Of a DNA stretch of 64,000 nt, positions 42,440 through 53,083 are shown piece after piece. The DNA comes from Cutaneotrichosporon cavernicola (lineage: Eukaryota > Basidiomycota > Tremellomycetes > Trichosporonales > Trichosporonaceae): assembly GCF_030864355.1 (NCBI RefSeq), contig NC_083398.1:1488001-1552000 (forward strand), written 5' to 3'. Both the position numbers and the translations under genes were made by a program. Under the pieces are notes generated by a model. It saw only the letters and a program-made list of their open reading frames with translations. It made no database searches and was not told the origin of the DNA. Every line of letters begins with the position of its first letter. The first letter of the stretch is position 1.

Positions 42440-45061
42440 CTAGAACGCGACACCGACTTCGTGCGCACGCGCGTCCCGCCTCCCAACGACGTATGGATGC
42501 GCCAACGTCGTAATGTCGACGACCTGCGCGTTGAGCGCCTCGTCGTCGCTCATCTCGCTCATCAGGCTGATGCTCGAGATCGAACCGTGCGGCGTGTGCC
42601 GAACAGTGCTGACCGAGCAGTACGAGTCGCGCTCGCCGATGCGGCCAAGCTCCGGCGTGCCGTACAGCGCCACACGGTGAGGATGCCAGCTCGACATGCG
42701 GTTCGAGTTCGGGCGCACGCGCACATCGCCGTCGTCTGCTGGGGACACGGAAATGGCCGGCTTGGTCTCGTTCAGGTCGAGACCAAGGCCGAGGCCAAGT
42801 CCAAGACCCGGGTTGTCTGGGAGCTCGGAGCCAATCATCATGTGGTCAAACGCCAGGTCGAGCTTGTCCGACTCGGGCGACGACGTGATCGAGCGCTGCG
42901 AGTTCCACGAGGACGCGGTGCAATCCGAGGACGAGGAGGGCATACTTGCGTGCGACATGAGCGACGGGAGCGAAGCTTGCGAGCTGTAGCTCTTGGGCGT
43001 GGGGGGAAGGGGAACCTGAGGAGGTGCAGCAATCGTCTTGCGCCTCAACTCGGCGTCCTCGCTGGGCACCTGGGGGAGAACGCGAGTTGGCGGCGAGGTG
43101 GACGAAGCCTTCTTCACGGGCGGGCGGTAGTTGGTCATCATCACCGGGGCCGCCGAAACCGGGCGAGGCGAAGAGTAGTCGAAGACCGGCTCGGAAACGT
43201 CGACGGTGGCTCTGGCCTCCGCCAGGCGGCGGGCAGCTGTATTGGCCATCATCGTCATATCTTCGTCTAGAGGCGGAAGATCGCAAGCAAGGGCCGCGAG
43301 CTCGGCAAGCGACTGCGAGATTGACCGGCCGTCGTCATGAGCCTGGTACAGTGACGCCATGTGGCGCTTTGGCGACTTGGGGAATCGGGGAGGCGGCGCC
43401 GGCACGGGCTGAAGTGCAACCGAGAGGTTGCGAACTGCTACAGTCTCATCCTCGGTGCGCACCTCGGTCTCGTCAGTGCCCGTGTCCGACTCGGTGTCGC
43501 TCAGATCCAACTCTTCAAGTGACACAGTGTTAAGGTGGATTGGCGATCCGACCAGCAGACCGTCGTTTAATCGCGGCGACTGCTTGAACTCGTCCAGGTC
43601 AAAGTCGAGCTTGCGCGCCGTGACGGCCTCTTCGACTTCCTCCTCCTCCTCGTGCATGACCTCGAGCGTGCGCTCCATCGACGCGCTGCGGCGGCGCTGC
43701 CGCTCAGAGGATGTGCTTCGCCGGTGGGTTGGCTGGTCGGCCACAGCGTCCTCCTCCGCTGCGCCTGGAGTCGCAGGGATGACGTTGAACATCGGCACGT
43801 CGTCGGCAGCGCCTGGCGGCAGGGAGCTGGTGTGCTTAGGCGGCGTGGTTGGCGTCGGTGTCACGGAAGAGCGGCCATTGGAAGGAAAAGTGAACGCCTG
43901 CGGCCCACTGTACACGGGACTGTAGCCGTGGCTGGCAACACTGGAGGCGTAGGCGTACGACGGGTGACCCGAAACTGTGGCGAAGTGGCCGTTATTGGAC
44001 ACTGGCGACATGCCCGGGGATGAAGAGTGGCCAGTCGAAGACGACGAGGCGAACGTCGAGATCGAGGCAATGGAGGCTCTTGTGCTTCTGGTCGAGCGCA
44101 TCTGGGGTCTAGAGCTGACACGGCGAGCACGCGACGACGTCGACGACATGCTGCTAACAGGTCTGCTCTGTGATTGCGGCGCAGCGCGCACCGTGCTCTG
44201 GCTACTCGTGCTCACGCTGGATGTAGGACGGGTTGCGCGGTATGTGACGGGCGGCGGCGCGCCGCGCGCGACGGGCGTGTACGGCCGGCATGCAGCGTCG
44301 GCGGGTGACTCGGGCACGGCAGCGTACGCGGTCGAGAGGCGCGAGCCTCCGACAGGAGAAGGCGTCGAGTCGCGCGGGGTGGTAGATCCTCGCGAGGAGA
44401 CAGACCCAGAGCGCGCCTGAATCGGAGTGGAGGGGACGTATGCCTGGGGTGACAGCGAGTGCGAGTTTGGTGTCCCTAGAGGGAAGTACGAGCCAGTCGA
44501 ACTTGCAGAGTTGGCTGAACCGACAGTGAGTGCCGGGGATGGGAGGCTCGACGTACGCCGGCCAGGGGAAGGTGTGTGCGCGGACAGCGAGGGCGACGCC
44601 CTGTCGCGCACCGATCCGGCCGAGAGGGAAGGCGAGGGGATGGGCAGGGGCGGGGTTGGGGAGGCCGATTCGGCGCGGAATGCACTCGGAGGCGCGTGGT
44701 ACCCAGGTCTGGGCGAGCGGTTGCCAAACTTGACGCGGGCCGTCTCGTGCTCGTCGTCGCTCGCGGAACGCGACGGCCGGCGGCGGAGGATGCTCTTGGT
44801 CTTCTGGAGGGCGGGGACGTAGCTTGCCTCCGGGCTGGGGCTGGGGGATGGGGCGCGCTTGCGCCAGAATTTGAAGCCGTTCGGGTTGGGCGAAGTGGTG
44901 GGCAGTTCTGGCGATAGGATCTCAGTGCCGCGATCTGTGTCTGCTGGCGCGGTTGGGAGAGGCGGCACGACCGTCGGACGCGCCGCGTCGGCGGAGACCT
45001 TGGAGGCCTTGCGAAGGCGGCCCAGCGACGCCTTGTGCTGAAGTGTCTGGAGGATGGCCAT
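42440..45061 (-). CDS. Large Ser/Pro-rich disordered protein of unknown function
   Basis: Single exon, 873 aa from the ATG at 45061 (MAILQTLQHKASLGRLRKAS). Most of the chain is low complexity: SPSPSPEASYVP, PTPPLPIPSPSLS, long Ser/Thr/Arg tracts and many S-P and R-x-x-S sites that suit proline-directed and basophilic kinases. A short basic motif (SILRRRPSRSASDDEHE, then ARVKFGNRSPRPGYHAP) and a C-terminal block (ISSISLMSEMSDDEALNAQV, then VDITTLAHPYVVGRR) look less random and may be the conserved anchors. GLGLGLGLGLDLNE is a small repeat. No enzyme domain, signal peptide or membrane segment is seen. It could be a signalling or polarity scaffold (inference only). The several long frames on the opposite strand are GC-bias shadows. 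Confidence 0.75.
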   Translation of the reverse strand: MAILQTLQHKASLGRLRKASKVSADAARPTVVPPLPTAPADTDRGTEILSPELPTTSPNPNGFKFWRKRAPSPSPSPEASYVPALQKTKSILRRRPSRSASDDEHETARVKFGNRSPRPGYHAPPSAFRAESASPTPPLPIPSPSLSAGSVRDRASPSLSAHTPSPGRRTSSLPSPALTVGSANSASSTGSYFPLGTPNSHSLSPQAYVPSTPIQARSGSVSSRGSTTPRDSTPSPVGGSRLSTAYAAVPESPADAACRPYTPVARGAPPPVTYRATRPTSSVSTSSQSTVRAAPQSQSRPVSSMSSTSSRARRVSSRPQMRSTRSTRASIASISTFASSSSTGHSSSPGMSPVSNNGHFATVSGHPSYAYASSVASHGYSPVYSGPQAFTFPSNGRSSVTPTPTTPPKHTSSLPPGAADDVPMFNVIPATPGAAEEDAVADQPTHRRSTSSERQRRRSASMERTLEVMHEEEEEVEEAVTARKLDFDLDEFKQSPRLNDGLLVGSPIHLNTVSLEELDLSDTESDTGTDETEVRTEDETVAVRNLSVALQPVPAPPPRFPKSPKRHMASLYQAHDDGRSISQSLAELAALACDLPPLDEDMTMMANTAARRLAEARATVDVSEPVFDYSSPRPVSAAPVMMTNYRPPVKKASSTSPPTRVLPQVPSEDAELRRKTIAAPPQVPLPPTPKSYSSQASLPSLMSHASMPSSSSDCTASSWNSQRSITSSPESDKLDLAFDHMMIGSELPDNPGLGLGLGLGLDLNETKPAISVSPADDGDVRVRPNSNRMSSWHPHRVALYGTPELGRIGERDSYCSVSTVRHTPHGSISSISLMSEMSDDEALNAQVVDITTLAHPYVVGRRDARAHEVGVAF

Positions 45062-45626
45062 TATGCAACGACGATGCAGTGGCCAAGAGAAGAGTGAAGA
45101 GACAAAATTGAAGATCAAGCGGTCGTCGCTCTCGTATGAGTGCGAACGGGGAGCGGAAGTGTGGAGTCGGGTGAGCGGGTGGTGGTGCGTTTGGCGTGAC
45201 GCGTGACCCAGTTCTGAGAGACAAGTTCAACTGTCGGATGGGCGACGGGAGTGTGAATGAATGAAGAGTGAACAGAGTTGTCAAGTGACGAGAGTGACAA
45301 AGGTGAGATGAGGCAGTGTACAAGAAATGATCAAGAGGTAAAAAATGTGGAAAGATGGATAGGGTGATGAAGAAAATGACAAGTCTCGGGAAGAAGAGGA
45401 AGAGGATGATGAGGAGTGGTGGTGAGGAGCAGTTGGTGGTGAAACAGTAACTCGATTTGATTTGGCTTTGGCTTTGGCTTTTGGTGGCTGGTCAAAAGCA
45501 AGTCGCGCTAGAGGTCCAGAAGCGAGCAGGCGTTGGGCGTCGTTGCCCCGACTAAGCCACCAAACTGTTACTCTGAAGTCATCGTCGTTGTCCCAAAGTT
45601 AGTGCCTACTTTCCTGCAAGGCCAAG

Positions 45627-45630
<4 letters not shown>

Positions 45631-45660
<30 letters not shown>
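45631..45660. repeat. (AG)15 microsatellite
   Basis: Thirty bases of uninterrupted AG dinucleotide. It lies about 570 nt upstream of the gene starting at 45061 on the minus strand; on that strand it is a CT tract. Confidence 0.95.
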
Positions 45661-45664
<4 letters not shown>

Positions 45665-45931
45665 GTAGAGGAGGGAAAGAAGGAAGTGGAGAATCATCAG
45701 GAACAAGGTTGTTGAATACCCCTTTCCCTGATCAGAAGTTTGTTGATTATCCTGAAAGTCACCTCTGCTGATAAGCGTTTGTATTGAATAGTTTTACTTT
45801 GGACGCGTTTTGACGCGCCTCTCTTCTTCCCACGCTTTACCAATTGGAACCCCTATCGCGACTTGTTACCTTCAGCCCACTTCCCTACCAAACTTTTATT
45901 CTCATTAAATACCCCAACTGTAAACCCCCAT

Positions 45932-46065
45932 GTCCTGCATGTCCTGACTGGTCCTGACCGGTCCTAACTGGTCTTAACTGGTCCTAACTGGTCCTGACCG
46001 GTCCTGACCGGTCCTAACTGGTCCTAACGGTCCTAACAGTCCTAACGGTCTTAACGGTCCTGACC
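45932..46065. repeat. 9-10 nt minisatellite, consensus GGTCCTAACT / GGTCCTGACC
   Basis: About 13 tandem units. From 45941 to 46020 eight 10-mers run in register (GTCCTGACTG, GTCCTGACCG, GTCCTAACTG, GTCTTAACTG ...). After that the unit shortens to nine bases (GTCCTAACG). Every unit carries CTAAC, CTGAC or TTAAC, the same words used as branch points in this genome. No gene overlaps it. Confidence 0.95.
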
Positions 46066-47697
46066 CCACCCATGCCCATGTCACCCACCAACCAATATCC
46101 TTAGCCGTCAAGACGCGTCGTACTAAATAGGGGTTGAAGAGATGGAGACCTTGATGGCGTGGGACTTGATATTTCAGGGTTTATGGGTGGGCTGCTTTGG
46201 GCCTGGGTTCAGTTGTGTCGCCCACATTCCATTTCCAGGCTATCGTACTCTACTTGCGCACGGACTGGTGCAGCGCAGCGGGTCTCCACCTCCCCACAGC
46301 AGTGGCCTTTTCCGTCCCGCATTCCATTGGCACAAGCACTTCCCTCATGTATTCAGGCGAGGACAGGAGCTTCCACGGAACTGCGGCCTTGGCTGTCAGC
46401 TCTGCTCCCATATGCCTACGAGACTCGGCACCTGCCAGACTCGGCACCAGCCGCCACGGAAGAAAGTTATGCGCGTGAACACCGAGGTACTAGTACGCAC
46501 CCCAAACTCAACGACATCTGGACTTGACAGGAACGCGTGACGGCCAATGGTGACACGGAGCTACAGAGCTACAGAGCTACGGAGGCAACGCGGGAGATCG
46601 GCGCCATCGACTGTGCAGGTCACCCGGTCCGGTTCCGGCGCAGGGGCAGCTGACCCAGAACCGGCAGCAGCGTGACATGGGGTGGTCGACTTGATCATGA
46701 TCATGGACGACACGCTTGACGAGAATGGCAAACTCGACGCGTCCATTCCTCGAGCACCGTTACCCTGGTGTTCGACTGGCACGCGCCGGCATGGACAAGT
46801 GGACAACGAGGCCTGGAAACAGAAATGCTCTTGCGCCCCTGGACGCGTCCATTCCTCCGAGAGGACCCGCGAGACATTTCTAAATCTGTCTTACCCACCC
46901 TCATATCGTCATCTCATGGTCCCATCCCAATGAATTGACCATGTTGCATCTGAATTGTCATCATCCCTTGCTTCTTACGCGTCTCTCCATTGCTGGTCTA
47001 CGCGTCTCTTCTACGCGCCTCCCATTTATAGTCCTGTATCTTTTCGCCCTCAAGCTCAAAGCTCAAACTCGCTATGTCGGCATGTCACAGTCGGATGTTG
47101 CTGAGTTGCAAGTATAAAGGCACGCCGCGCAACTAGATTACCAGGACCGTGCGTGGGTGGGATTGCGAGTCAGGCTTGGCTGGGTGCGGGTCAAGCGTGG
47201 CATGGAAGTGGCGTGGTCTCTCAGGTGTCAGGGCGGGGGCGGGGGCGGGGGCGAATGTCGGCGGGGCAGATTGAGTTGGTGGCCGGCCATGGCCGGGTGG
47301 CCAGGTGGCCGGCATGGCGCTCTCTTGGGGGATTAGGTGCCAAATCAGACTGATTGGGACGAGCCAGGAATGCTGCCAGCACCGGCAGGCCTCTTTCAGA
47401 GGATATCGCCCTGTTGCACCGTCGCCCTGTCCGAGTCCGTGTGAACTCGCTGCTCGCGAACAGCCACTAAGTTGCAACGTCCGTGTGTACCTGGGCCTGA
47501 CAAGTCATGTAAAGTCATGTGAGTCAGATCGTGACCCAGATCATGGAAGCGTAGGCACACATGTGCATCCTGGGAAAACTCCCTTCTCCACCCCCCGACG
47601 CTGGCACATTACATTATGGCTACGGGCAGTGTGCACCAGCCACCGCGCTGCAGCTCCATATACAGTACCCAGACTCCCAGGTTCTACCTCTTCTCAT

Positions 47698-49665
47698 CTA
47701 CTTGTCTTTCTTACGCGGCTTCTGTCTGCCCTCACGCTTGGCAACTGCGCGCGCTAGTTTCAGTCCGCACGCATTGCACAGATCCTTGACTCCATTCTCG
47801 CCCTTGCGCCATTCGGGGCTCTCGCGCGTCCCGCACCCACGGCACTTCTCGATGTCGCCAGGCGGGCGGACTAGCGGACGCGTACTTCCCCCGCGCGTCT
47901 GCGATACTGGCGCATGGTTCACGGGCTCAGCCGAGTGACCGTACCCCGCATCATACTGGGCTGGCGGCGGGTACGTCCCATGCGCAGGATACTCTGAAGC
48001 AGGAAACGTTGGCGCCGGCGCCGCGTATCCCCGCTCATACTCGGGTCGCCATTCTTGTTGTGGCCCATTGGAGACGGCTGGTTGTGGTGGGTGCGCAGGA
48101 GGCGCCTGCTGCGGGGCGGTGTGTGGGGCGTTCCAACCCTCGTGCGTCGGACCGGTCGGACCGGCAGTATTGTTGGGCAACTCGTACAGGTTTGTCGTCT
48201 GGAAGCAGGAAAAGACGATCTTGCCGTACGGGATGAAGACTGACGTGACGTGTCGGTACAACCCCTCGGTACGTATCGAGTGCTCGGCACCGAACCGTGT
48301 CGTACAGTTGGTGCGCACCTCGCCTGGTTTGGCCGCCAATGCATTCGGATCCATGTCGACACCGCGCATCAGTTCGGCGTACTCGTCCGCGTCGTACAGC
48401 CCGTCAAACTGTGGCGATGACTTGTCTGTTGGCCGTGCTGGCGGCCACGTGAACACCAGAGTCGTAGGCTGCGCTGCATTGTGGTGGACCGCATGGATCT
48501 GTAACACACGCGTTGGCGGATACCGGGTTCGTGGTGGTGGTGTGACGTTGTTCGAGATGCTCTGCTGCAGTGTTTGGAGGTCCCCATCCGTCATGCCAGT
48601 GGAGCCGCAGAAGTTGGACCAGCCTTCTTGCTGGCGACTAGGGTCGTTGTTCGCCTGCGGATCAAAGTCCTTGATTGCGTGGAGAAAGGCGAGGAGTAAA
48701 CCGTCCGCAACCTGATCCCGATAAGCACGTGTCGATCGCATCCCGATCAGTGACTCACCCAATTCAACACTAAATCAATGATGAGGTAGTCCGAGTCTTC
48801 AGTCACTGTGTCCATGTCCGGCGGCAGCACAATGTCGCCAGGTTGTGCCCCGCACATTTGGCGGATGCGCGACAACCGTGAGAAGCGCATGCTGTGTGTG
48901 TCAGCGTGCAGGGCTAGTCGTGACGTCGGCGGCGACAAGTAGAGGGCGACAGTGTGGCCGCCGACACACGCCAGGAACATGCAGTCGAGACCAAGGTAGG
49001 AGACGTGTCTCACGCGAGCAGGAGACTACGTTCGGTGCCAACCCGCTGCGCCCAGTTCTGAGTGCTGACTCACCGGGTAACACTCCCTTGGAGGTCGTCG
49101 GACTGGATGGCGCTAGCGAGGTCGTTTCGTGCCTCTGCCTGTCAGCCAGATGACACTTACACTCTAGGGCGAGCCAACTAGCGCGACACCGTCGCGCTGG
49201 CGCACTTTCCGCTCGTAAAAGTGAGCCAGCTCCGTCAGCACACTCACGTTCTCGTTCGTCGGGGTGGATCAGGTCGATGAGCCCGTGGTTGAGCACACTC
49301 ATGCTCTGCGGACCCAGGTGGTTGCTCAGCACGGGGTCCAGATAGACAAACTTGAGCTCGAGTTGGCCCCCGCCGCCTGGCGCCGAGCCGTACTGTGGGG
49401 CCAGGAGAGCCCAGTAGCATCGGATGCGGCCCACACTCTGATCGGCAGAGATCAAGTCACAGATAGCGAGGGGACGGCACGGGCGCGATCGTCGCGTGCG
49501 TGTGTGGTGGGCAGGTAGGATGGGCGTGGGTCGCGGGGCCCGGTAGACGACACAAGTGCGTGTCGAGAGGGAGTTGCGCGGGGCAAGATTGTATTGGAAG
49601 TGTGTGTTGCCGCAGCGGTTGTTGGAATGACCGTTTGGAGGGCCGTTATGCCAGTGACCGTCCAT
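47698..49665 (-). CDS. GATA zinc-finger transcription factor with white-collar-2-type finger and PAS-like region
   Basis: Exons are 49665-49248, 49134-49074, 48891-48759 and 48711-47698 (541 aa). Near the C terminus the finger reads [18 protein letters not shown], then [21 protein letters not shown]-x2-C-x18-C-x2-C. The 18-residue loop with SPEWRKG is that of WC-1/WC-2, not of AreA (17). The N-terminal half has a PAS-like region: [92 protein letters not shown] basic tail follows. It is either the WC-2 partner of a blue-light receptor or a related basidiomycete GATA regulator; I cannot decide. The first exon may contain one more intron: the low-complexity stretch about 49380-49560 has possible splice signals. 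Confidence 0.8.
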
Positions 49666-51080
49666 GATTGTTCAGATGAGACGACAAGCGATCGATATTG
49701 ATGACGGGCCGAGTGATGGTGAGAATATGTCGCCAAAGTGACGAGACGGAGGAGAGGAAAGGGAAGGTGGAGTCGCAGCATGGGGAGCGAGAGAGGGATG
49801 GGGTTGGGAGCGAGCATGACGGTGGTAAGCATGTGGGCTGTGTACGAGATGCGGAGTATTGTGCGGAGCATGGAGAAGAGGTGGGTGTGTGGATGAGGAT
49901 GTGCGTAGGTGCAGGTGATGCGTAGGTGCGTAGGTGCGAAGACGTACGGGTAGTGTGATGGTGGACATGGATGGGCGTGTAATAATGTAATGACAACTTG
50001 TAGGTAATGGGAAGCTGAGCAGCCTGCCTTTGATTTGTGACAGTGCGTATGTTGGGAGTGTAAGAAGTGAAGGGCGGGCTGTGCAGTCCAAGGGTCTAGT
50101 TTGATGTATTGCAAACCATGCAAAAGATGACAAGATGTTGAATACAGGGAGGATGGATGTTGTATGCTTTGGGATGGATGGAATAGAAGTTGTTACGAGT
50201 TTAGAGTGAGCGAAAGGAGTGAGGGTTATGGGGGTGGAGTATCCACTGTTTAGGCAGGCCGGCCAGAGTTCAAAGAGGGGATTGTGATCGACAGCGGGGT
50301 ACAAGTGATCGAGAATCTGCCTCACCTCTCCCTCGTACCTATCTCCCCTCTTTTCTTTACCCTCAACCTCGGCCAACGTCACCGCTCTTTGCCATCCACC
50401 CCATACACAAGCCACCACCACTACTACTTGCCATGGGCATACCTAGTCCCCTACCCGTGTTTTGTAGACCATTGCACCCTATGCAGCCAACATGACACCT
50501 AATCAAAAAGCTGCCAGCAGCGCTCACGTGGCTCCTCTCATGTGATGCTGAATCAGTGACGTCGACCCAATCCAGGCACGCTCCCCGGTCCGGCACGCCG
50601 AGGTGATCGAGAGGCTGCATATCTTAGGCTCTAGATGCATACAGTACAGTCTCCGTCGGCTGGGATCTCACCAGATCCCACCAAATGTTCAAGCCTCGAC
50701 AATGCCTCCCTGTAATCAGCTATATTGATCTCGGCCATTAGGTTCGATGCGGGACATGTCTCAGAATCCGACAACCAGTTTTGAAACGCAACCGTGCTAA
50801 TTTGCTAAGAGGACGCAGAACACCGAGTGGGACGTTGACATCAACTACGATCCATTCAGCCTCGTCGGACTCTACTGAGTTTAACGAGTTGGCGTCCATC
50901 TACCGTGTTCGGTATGGAATCGAGAAATGAGAATAAGGTCATGCAGACGCTGTCGCAGGGAGCTGGACTACAAGCTTGATTCATCCGTTGGCATGGTCAG
51001 CTTCCTGGTGACTGCTAAATCGGCTAAATGACCTTCCCCGCTCGAAGATAACAAGTGGCGAATGGCATAATTTCCAAGCC
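49666..51080. other. Intergenic region, GATA gene to tRNA
   Basis: About 1.4 kb with no supported gene. Next to the GATA gene it is C/T-rich on the minus strand (a long leader), with a GCGTAGGTGC short repeat at about 49903-49938. Confidence 0.5.
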
Positions 51081-51167
51081 ACCTGTTTAACTCAGAGGTT
51101 TTAGAGTTTCTGGCTTCGATTTGCTTCGGATACCAGAGGGTCGTAGGTTCGATCCCTGCAACAGGTT
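51081..51167 (+). tRNA. tRNA-Arg (anticodon TCG) with 12-nt intron
   Basis: Acceptor stem ACCTGTT pairs with AACAGGT (7/7). D stem is ACTC/GAGT, anticodon stem TCTGG/CCAGA, variable loop GGGTC and T arm GTAGG-TTCGATC-CCTGC. The anticodon TCG is at 51116-51118. The 19-nt loop is explained by a 12-nt intron (51120-51131) at the canonical position after base 37. It reads CGA codons (U34) if not otherwise modified. Confidence 0.85.
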
Positions 51168-51380
51168 GCCAGCTGGCTTCATCCGGCAGCTTTTTACGCT
51201 TTGGGCGGGGACGTGATCACTGAGATTGTCGCGCACGGCACGGAGATAGTCGGTGTTGGGTTAATCGGACGATGGCCCCAAGTGCAAAGTCCATGGTCGT
51301 AGGCATGTGCCGCACCAATACTTCGTTCCAAACGCACGACTCAATCCCTCATCTTGACATCTCACCACTTTTGCACCCAG

Positions 51381-52122
51381 GCGGTCCTTGACAGCACCTC
51401 ATACCCTCACATTTGGGAGCTCATCGTCTCTCACGCCTCGCTCGAGCTCCTCATCCGCCTTCGTGCCGTCAGTCGTGCCAACCGGACCGCAGCGGACCGT
51501 GCCCTCGTCCACCATGAGAGCATCGCGCGCCCGCCAGTTGCCTCCCGCTGCTTCGGCCCACAGGATCGCGAGGCGTACATCGAGATAGTCGGGTGCATGT
51601 CCTCGCTCCACACTTACGTGCGTCGGCGCCTCCCGACACAGCGTGTACTACTCGCCAACGACGACCACCTCATCCGCATGAGGTGGGACCATGTGCGCAT
51701 CCTGGACAACGACACGAAGAACTTTCGTGCAGTGTGCTACAAGGACCTGCCTCTGCTTGAGGTCTTGTGGTGGCGTGTCAATGTACACTGCGCCAACGGT
51801 CATGAACGAGCAGCGCTTCTCGCCGTCGACATTGGAGAGCAGTGGGCACCAGTGGAGGAACACTTACGGCTTCTGCAAGCCTATACTCATTCTCCGCTTC
51901 TGTGCCGCGTGGGGAACATTGACGATCGCATGAACTCACAGATGAGGAGGACGACTTCGCTTCGTCGGACAAGATTGCGGGGCGAACGCAGTCCGCCAGT
52001 ACGCCTCCCAATACCACCAGGCCGTCGCGGACTGCTTCCAACCCTGTTACCCAGACCCCGTCTTTCGATCCGTGCTCACTGTCAAAGAGTGCCAGGCGCA
52101 GGTTGGTGAGGAAACATTCAAG
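51381..52122 (+). pseudogene. Broken F-box-like gene (paralogue of the 23297 gene)
   Basis: From the plausible acceptor CACCCAG at 51380 the frame reads DSTSYPHIWELIVSHASLEL, then LIRLRAVSRANRTAADRALV, parallel to MYPHLVDAIFAHADARALLH of the intact F-box-like gene. No ATG lies in frame before it. The frame drifts into low-quality sequence after about 51930. The family's C-terminal block reappears in a different frame near 52077-52122 as LTVKECQAQVGEETFK (compare LSYEEYEARVGADSFR), with a TGA between. An intron model that restores one frame was not found. It is either a decayed copy or a gene with undetected splicing. Confidence 0.5.
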
Positions 52123-52183
52123 GTGAGACGTTGGCGGACAGAAGCAGGTGATTGGTTTCGGCGGATGGTCAGTGAGTGGCGAG

Positions 52184-52460
52184 TCAAGGTGTGGCAGCCT
52201 CCTCCTCCTCCCCCACCAGCGTTGATTCCTTTCCATCGCCATGCGGCCAACCCAAAGAAATGAACACCACCTCCAAGTCAGGACGAAGTTGTTGCGTGTC
52301 GTACGCAAAGTCGCGCCCGATGATCCATTCCGGATCGTAAGCGTACACCACAACATGCCGCTTAACAGGCATCTCGGGTATCATTTGGCCACCCTCCGCA
52401 GCAAAAGAGGTACGAAGCAAGTCAACGATGGTATGTACTGGTGGTGCGAACCTGTCGCGA
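52184..52460 (-). pseudogene. F-box-like family fragment on the opposite strand
   Basis: The minus frame reads IVDLLRTSFAAEGGQMIPEM, PVKRHVVVYAYDPEWIIGRD and FAYDTQQLRPDLEVVFISLG, then WPHG. It resembles the central block of the intact gene at 23297 (TRKLVINLSS...FAADWVESCETLEEIVLILV) in layout. There is no clear start or flanking exons. It is convergent with the fragment at 51381-52122, as if two copies decayed tail to tail. Confidence 0.4.
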
Positions 52461-53083
52461 GCGGCAGACGGAGTACTTGCAACGAAGGGCACCTGATGGG
52501 AATGTGCTTGACGGGATGGAACTCGTCGCTTTCCAGGACGTGGACATACGACCACCTGGTAGGGCCCTAGAGAGCGCCCTCTTCGTAATCTGCTTCACGG
52601 GGAGGTGTCGGGCCGACATGGAAGTCGCAACCACTTCACCGTTCATGCGACGCCCGAGCTTGATGCAGCGGAAGAGCGGGCGTCGGCACGCGGCTTGCTC
52701 GCCGTGTGCGGGGCCAGGAGAGATTCTTGGGGCGCAAGATGAATGGGTAGAACGCGACGTCGATTGTGACCATGGTTATGGGCGATGTGAGAATGTAATC
52801 AGTGCTAATTGCTTGACAAGGTTACCGTCCGGTTATTTAGGCTACTGTATATAGGCATCAGGTTGACGTCAGCTATCGCGTCAATGTCTGAGGTCACATG
52901 TCGGCTTACAGGGTGCCGTGCAGCCTCCCAGAGCGGGTCAGATAAGCAGATCCCGATTGCAATTTACGTGACGGCACATGACATTCATACCACTGATTAC
53001 AACTCTGGTACGCATGAGATGCAATAGATAACCTGTGCAGGGGGGTTAGCATTCACGACAGCCCGCACACCATCTTCCCCACC
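52461..53083. other. Intergenic region
   Basis: About 620 nt with no supported gene. The frame starting near 52441 on the plus strand has no family-like content. Confidence 0.4.

Larger units (their letters stand above)
45062..47697. other. Long gene-poor region with several simple repeats
   Basis: About 2.6 kb upstream of the disordered-protein gene and downstream of the GATA gene. It contains an (AG)n tract, a roughly 135-nt minisatellite and smaller repeats (GAGCTACA at about 46557-46580, GGGGCG at about 47231-47252). No supported coding gene. Confidence 0.55.

Noticed and set aside
42380..43270. Long plus-strand frame of about 296 codons, Arg-rich
   Set aside because: It is antisense to the large Ser/Pro-rich protein; the Arg/His bias is what the reverse of Ser/Ala/Pro codons gives in GC-rich DNA.
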